From NCBI GenBank assembly GCA_036877525.1, contig JAZGTH010000158.1:186001-250000 (forward strand): 64,000 nucleotides of DNA, read 5' to 3'. The notes under the pieces are model-generated. The model was not told the DNA's origin, made no database searches, and was given only the letters and a program-made list of their open reading frames with translations. This DNA is from Chromobotia macracanthus. Taxonomy: Eukaryota > Chordata > Actinopteri > Cypriniformes > Botiidae. This document shows, in pieces, positions 59,994 through 64,000 of the stretch. Position 1 is the first letter of the stretch; each line of letters opens with the position of its first letter. Position numbers and translations under genes: made by a program.

Positions 59994-60059
<66 letters not shown>
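59994..60059. repeat. Long (TA)n microsatellite
   Basis: Perfect AT dinucleotide run of about 66 bp. It produces spurious Ile-Tyr repeat frames. Confidence 0.97.
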
Positions 60060-60062
<3 letters not shown>

Positions 60063-60663
60063 GCCATTGGTTTACAATGAATATGCGTAAATATCAAAGG
60101 TTAACAAAACAAATTTATAAATATTCATTTTCTAATGCTGATGTACATAAAGTTTATCCGAGCATAAAAAGGTCAAAATGTAATTTTTTTTTTTTATGAA
60201 AGTTTCTCTTTAATTTGCAGCTGAAACGTTGTATGGGTTATGAGGTACAGCCATAGTAAAAAGTTTGCTTGTAATTCTAATGTTTATTGACATTTGCAAG
60301 AGATGGATACCTTTTATATAAGCCATATACTAAAAGCATTATACACACAGCCTCATGCCTCAATAATATAAAACTGAACCCTCGTTAATGCAGTAAAAAG
60401 TATTACTTGTGGGTGGCAGGTTAGCAGAATATGCAATTATATCTGCTGGCTTTTAATTTTTTCATTATTTTCTCTATAAGACAGTTACTGTCTTCTTTTT
60501 AACTTCTTTTTAGCTGTTTAACTGTCAAACAGAAGATTAGCTGAAAAGAGTATATATGTCTACCTTACTTACTGTTTTCTTCCCATAGTTTGTAACGGGT
60601 CATTTTTATCACGTAATGAGTGAACTTAATTACTTCAAGTTAAGACCCCCCCACACACACAGC

Positions 60664-62048
60664 CAGGGGAGGACAGGGACCAAAAAGTGGCCCTGGACTT
60701 CCTGGCCCACAGTAGCCCACCACAGCCCACATCATAATACATTGGCTTATTAATGTGGAGACTAATTTTTAACAACTTACTGGCATAAGAATATAGCGCA
60801 ATACATTTAATTGTAGTATCACTAAACATATGTTGGGTCATATTTGCAAAAACAAATAAACAAAGGAAAGAACATTAAGACAAACAATATATAAAACTAC
60901 AAAGACAATAATTTAGCTAGTCAGGGGTATCATCTTGATGCAGTGTAAGATACACCACTCAGCAGTGTAGGCTGCAACTGCTGCATCAGGATTGAAACTA
61001 TTAATCCTCATATGAATTACCATTAGGCTATCATGTGACATTAAACTTGCTTGATTATGTCCACAGGCTCCAGGGAATGTTCTGGGAGCAGGTCAGCAGA
61101 ATTTTAGGAAGAGGAGGAGGGGAGATTTCTTGTATTAGAGTGTGTGTATGAGGATTAGAGTGTACATTTGAAAGCGCTTGTGTATGAGAGATGAAACGAT
61201 TCCTGTGAAGGAGACAAAACAGATTAGTGATTATTCATTTTCTCTTATAAATTATTTGTTAGTGTAAAGAAATCAAGTACACAAGACAACATAGAAATAG
61301 GTTTATGCAGAGCTTACACACATCTGAAAATGACTACCTTCTTATCCTTTTAATTAGGTGAGCAATTTCTGTAGTTACTCACTTCTCTCAGCAATGCCAT
61401 CTGTGATCTGATCAGTATCGAAGGCCATTAAAACATGTCTTTCTGAAGCCATGAGCATGAAAGCTTCTAGATTCTGTTGTGAGAGAGAGCACCTGAGCCT
61501 ACTCTTTATATATTTAAGAGTGGTGAGGCTTTGTTTGCAAGCTACCTGGGTGACTGAGAGTGTAAGTAAGAACTTGTAAGGAAGTCCCAAAATGGGATAT
61601 GCATTGGTCAATAGGTTGTAATCTGTTAATGCGCAGCATTTCACAGCATCTACCTTTAATGTTTTTTCTTCTTTTCGTGTAAATTTTCAGCTCCACCTTT
61701 TCTTTTTTCCCTTTTCATCCTTGGAAATTATTTGTAGTTATTTGCTCAGAAATAATTCACTGTATCGAGAGGATCAATACCTCTCTTTGTAAATTAGAAG
61801 TGAAAGGGGGGGCGTGTTTCAGGACACGCAATTGAATAGACCAAACAGGGAGGGAGGGCAATACATTTGCATGCACACAAACATGCGCTTTTTGTCGGTG
61901 GTGCCTGCACGATCGACACACTCATCCATCCGTAGAAAAGAGATGCAATATTATTGTTTCCGTCATTTTTTTAATATATTTGTGTACTGACTGGGCCGGC
62001 CCACATTGGCCAGTGGCCCACCAGGAAAACTCCTGGTGCTCCAGATGC
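60664..62048 (-). mobile_element. hAT element relic carrying a transposase C-terminus
   Basis: The left end begins caggggaggacagggacc, the cagggg-type terminus of fish hAT elements. The right part reads gggccggcccacattggcc ... aactcctggtgctcc, recognised from the opposite end of the same kind of element, though its last bases look truncated. Between them a minus-strand frame (61375-61644) encodes a hAT dimerisation region. At about 1.4 kb it is a deletion derivative. Confidence 0.6.
61375..61644 (-). pseudogene. hAT transposase C-terminal dimerisation fragment
   Basis: 89-codon minus-strand frame: DYNLLTNAYPILGLPYKFLL, TLSVTQVACKQSLTTLKYIK, SRLRCSLSQQNLEAFMLMA. This is the C-terminal hAT family dimerisation motif (AYPxLxxxYKxLLTLxVTxxxxERSFSxLKxIKxxLRSxMxQExLxxLMLM) as found in ZMYM/DUF4371-type hAT transposases. 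The usual ERSFS is KQSLT, consistent with decay. The catalytic part of the enzyme is absent nearby. Confidence 0.75.
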
Positions 62049-63691
62049 ACACAGCTTTGACCGAATAGCAGCTGTCAAATGAGGTCTACAGCTTTGCACC
62101 ATATAGTTTACACCATAAGATTTCCTGCCCCCCAAGGGTTTAGGTTTAAGAACAATTAAATTACCACAAATGTTTATAGGCCAATGGTATGGTTGTTAAC
62201 TGTAATGCTAATATTATAAAAGTAAATTAAAAATGTAAAAAAGCAAAAATAGAAAAATGGATTGCTGACTAAGTGAGCGTTAGACTGAGTAATCTCTTAC
62301 AGCAATCCTGAATTGTACTGACTAAATCTTCATACTGAGAAGCTCACAATTTATTATATGCCCATTTTATTTAAACATTTAACATTATTTGCTCTGCACA
62401 GACTGAGAATCCACCATCATTCCCTTTTGTGTTTTTTTTTATTATTTTTCATTAGTTTTCCCATGGAAGCCTGTTTGCGTCCTCTGGGAAAAAAACTGGT
62501 TTCTCTGGCTTTTAACCTACTCGGGACATCCGAGATGAAAACAAATAATATAATGCTACTTGGAGTTAATGTTGGACAATTTATTTACCTCTTTTCTTTT
62601 TCCAGATGTTTTTGTTTGTCCTGTTGGTTCTTGACAGAAAATACCAGAGAATTTATTTTCCTTGGAGTGTAAGACATTTGTGTGAGGAGTTAGTGGTTTG
62701 TTCAAATATTTAAACATATACATGATGGTTCAAGGAAATAAAAGTCCATGAAGCTAATTTTTATAAATACAAAGACAAACCACAGAGCCATTAAACATAT
62801 ATGATTTCAGTATTTCCTATAAACTGTTAAGCTGGAGGATGCCCAAACACAGTATAATGTAAAGCGAGATGCAGATATTGATCTGTGATCGCTTGTTGAG
62901 TGCTATTTCCTTGGACAGAAGATCCAGTTGGTGTATGAGTATACAGTATTTTGTTCCACTCTATGTTTAGTGTCTGTTGCTGCAAGTGCAGAGCACAGTG
63001 GTACCTTGTGTATGAGCTTTATTCAGGAGCCCATAATTTCCTGCATTTCCTGTGGTACTATGCTGGAGATGCAGCTGGGCTGCCCTGTTGTGCATCTCAG
63101 CCATTGTTTCTACAAGGGATCAGCTCCCAGCTGAACTCACATCCTGCCTGTGGAGGAAGCAACACAAGGGACAACGCAAGAATGTGCGCACATAAGGCTT
63201 TTTTTCAGAATCTGAAGGTTTAACGAAGCCTAATGAAGATGTATTTGAGTGCAAAGTGGCTTTGACCGTTCTGTTAAATGAGCGTGGCTGTTAGCATTCC
63301 TTGAGAAGCAACAGATTCCTGAAGTTAGCCAGCTTGGCTCATTGAAGTGTTCAGGTCGGACCCAGAATGTGTTTGCCTTGCCTGTTTGCGGAAGCAATGT
63401 GAGTGCTACGAAAACTGACAGGGATTTTGTGGAATACACTAAGTCCTTTGTATGAGATCAAAAATGTTGCTGTAATCACATGACCCAAAGGTCCTTCACC
63501 TGCTCACAGATCTTTCCAAATCTGTATAACAAACATTGGAAAACACAGCACTCCAGTATCAAAAGACTGTTTTGGACTCTTGTACTCACATGAAATGAGT
63601 TAAATACAATTTAGAGCTTGCAAAACACAAGCAAGTCCAAGAGTTTTGTGGTCTACATACTTAAGAACAAGGGTAAGAAATGAACATATTT

Positions 63692-64000
63692 CACTCATGG
63701 CTTCCAATGCAAACATCAGCTGATTTTTGGCAGCAGACAATGTGTTTTGCTGATACACAGCTGTTAATTGTCCTGTGAGCGACCTGGTGAAATCTGTGTA
63801 GTGTGGTGAGTAGGTGTGCGGTCCTGCTGCTTGTGATAGTACAGGCCTCCTTCCTTGAGTCTGAATAGCACTTTTTGGCACACATGGGATCAGGTATAAT
63901 GATGTCTTTGGCTGCTGGGACACTGTAAACGAAGTCAAAGCGCTTGTGTTTATGAGCGATCAGGCTGCTTGGGGACAGATCAAAAGCAGGCCTGTGGCTT
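63692..64000 (-). other. Unassigned open frame running off the right edge
   Basis: The minus strand is open for about 102 codons from the window edge: it contains HKHKRFDFVYSVPAAKDIII, PDPMCAKKC, then a Cys/His-rich tail and TGA at 63692. I do not recognise it. A second minus frame is also open over much of the same stretch, so the lack of stops may only reflect composition. It could be the last exon of a gene to the right, or chance. Confidence 0.25.

Larger units (their letters stand above)
49655..64000. other. 3' flank of the srbd1 remnant; no confident gene
   Basis: In mammals SIX2 and SIX3 follow SRBD1 on this side, but no SIX or homeobox exon was recognised here. The region holds transposon relics (listed separately), a long TA microsatellite, and GC-richer blocks at about 50330-50500, 52370-52550, 54540-54800, 57840-58190 and 59620-59780 that are candidate regulatory elements. 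One unassigned open frame runs off the right edge. Confidence 0.5.

Noticed and set aside
59788..60199. Two plus-strand frames with long Ile-Tyr repeats
   Set aside because: They are translations of the (TA)n microsatellite at 59994-60059.
63600..63938. 112-codon minus-strand frame
   Set aside because: It overlaps another open minus frame that runs to the window edge; no recognisable motif or splice context supports it.
49655..64000. six2 or six3 coding exons, expected from mammalian gene order
   Set aside because: No SIX-domain or homeodomain peptide (for example the WF.NRRQR motif) was found on either strand.
1..64000. CRISPR arrays, bacterial operons, rRNA or tRNA genes
   Set aside because: The exon-intron structure and transposons are vertebrate; direct repeats are microsatellites or single duplications, and no tRNA cloverleaf or rRNA sequence was recognised.

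Overview
The window is vertebrate nuclear DNA, almost certainly from a teleost and probably a cyprinid. It is AT-rich, has small coding exons with GT-AG introns, long TA/TG/AAT microsatellites, Tc1-like and hAT relics, and short inverted-repeat elements of a kind common in carp-like genomes. Well under 3% is coding. Most long open frames in six-frame translation are chance frames. All family identifications come from reading the translated exons against remembered family features; no database search was run.

Layout. (1) About 30-3076, minus strand: the first two coding exons of tm9sf3, intact, with its promoter around 3080-3300; the gene continues off the left edge. (2) About 5126-8417, minus strand: an alpha/beta hydrolase gene of the ABHD12/ABHD12B type. 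Twelve exons are recognisable. The first ten join in perfect phase and keep the GHSLG nucleophile elbow, but the exon that should carry the catalytic aspartate is frameshifted, one intron has a GC donor, and a conserved N-terminal stretch is missing. (3) About 8418-13471: repeat-rich, with no recognisable gene. (4) About 13472-49654, plus strand: a collinear series of exons of srbd1 (Tex-like S1 RNA-binding protein), from the middle of the protein to its natural C-terminus. It is a dead copy: at least seven in-frame stops, several small indels, lost splice donors, one missing exon and no 5' half. (5) About 49655-64000: no confident gene. It holds a hAT transposase remnant, a hAT MITE nested in a Tc1-like element with a perfect 8-bp target duplication, and several GC-richer blocks with homeodomain-type motifs.

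Interpretation (inference): two adjacent decaying genes beside an intact housekeeping gene would fit one homeologue of a cyprinid with an extra genome duplication, where the other copy of srbd1 and of the hydrolase carries the function. In mammals SRBD1 lies next to SIX2/SIX3, so the 3' flank may hold distal regulatory DNA for six genes; no six coding exon is present here. I found no new enzymatic or defence system. The best leads are the detailed decay record of srbd1, the half-decayed hydrolase, four exact PBX/MEIS-type decamers, and the nested transposons.
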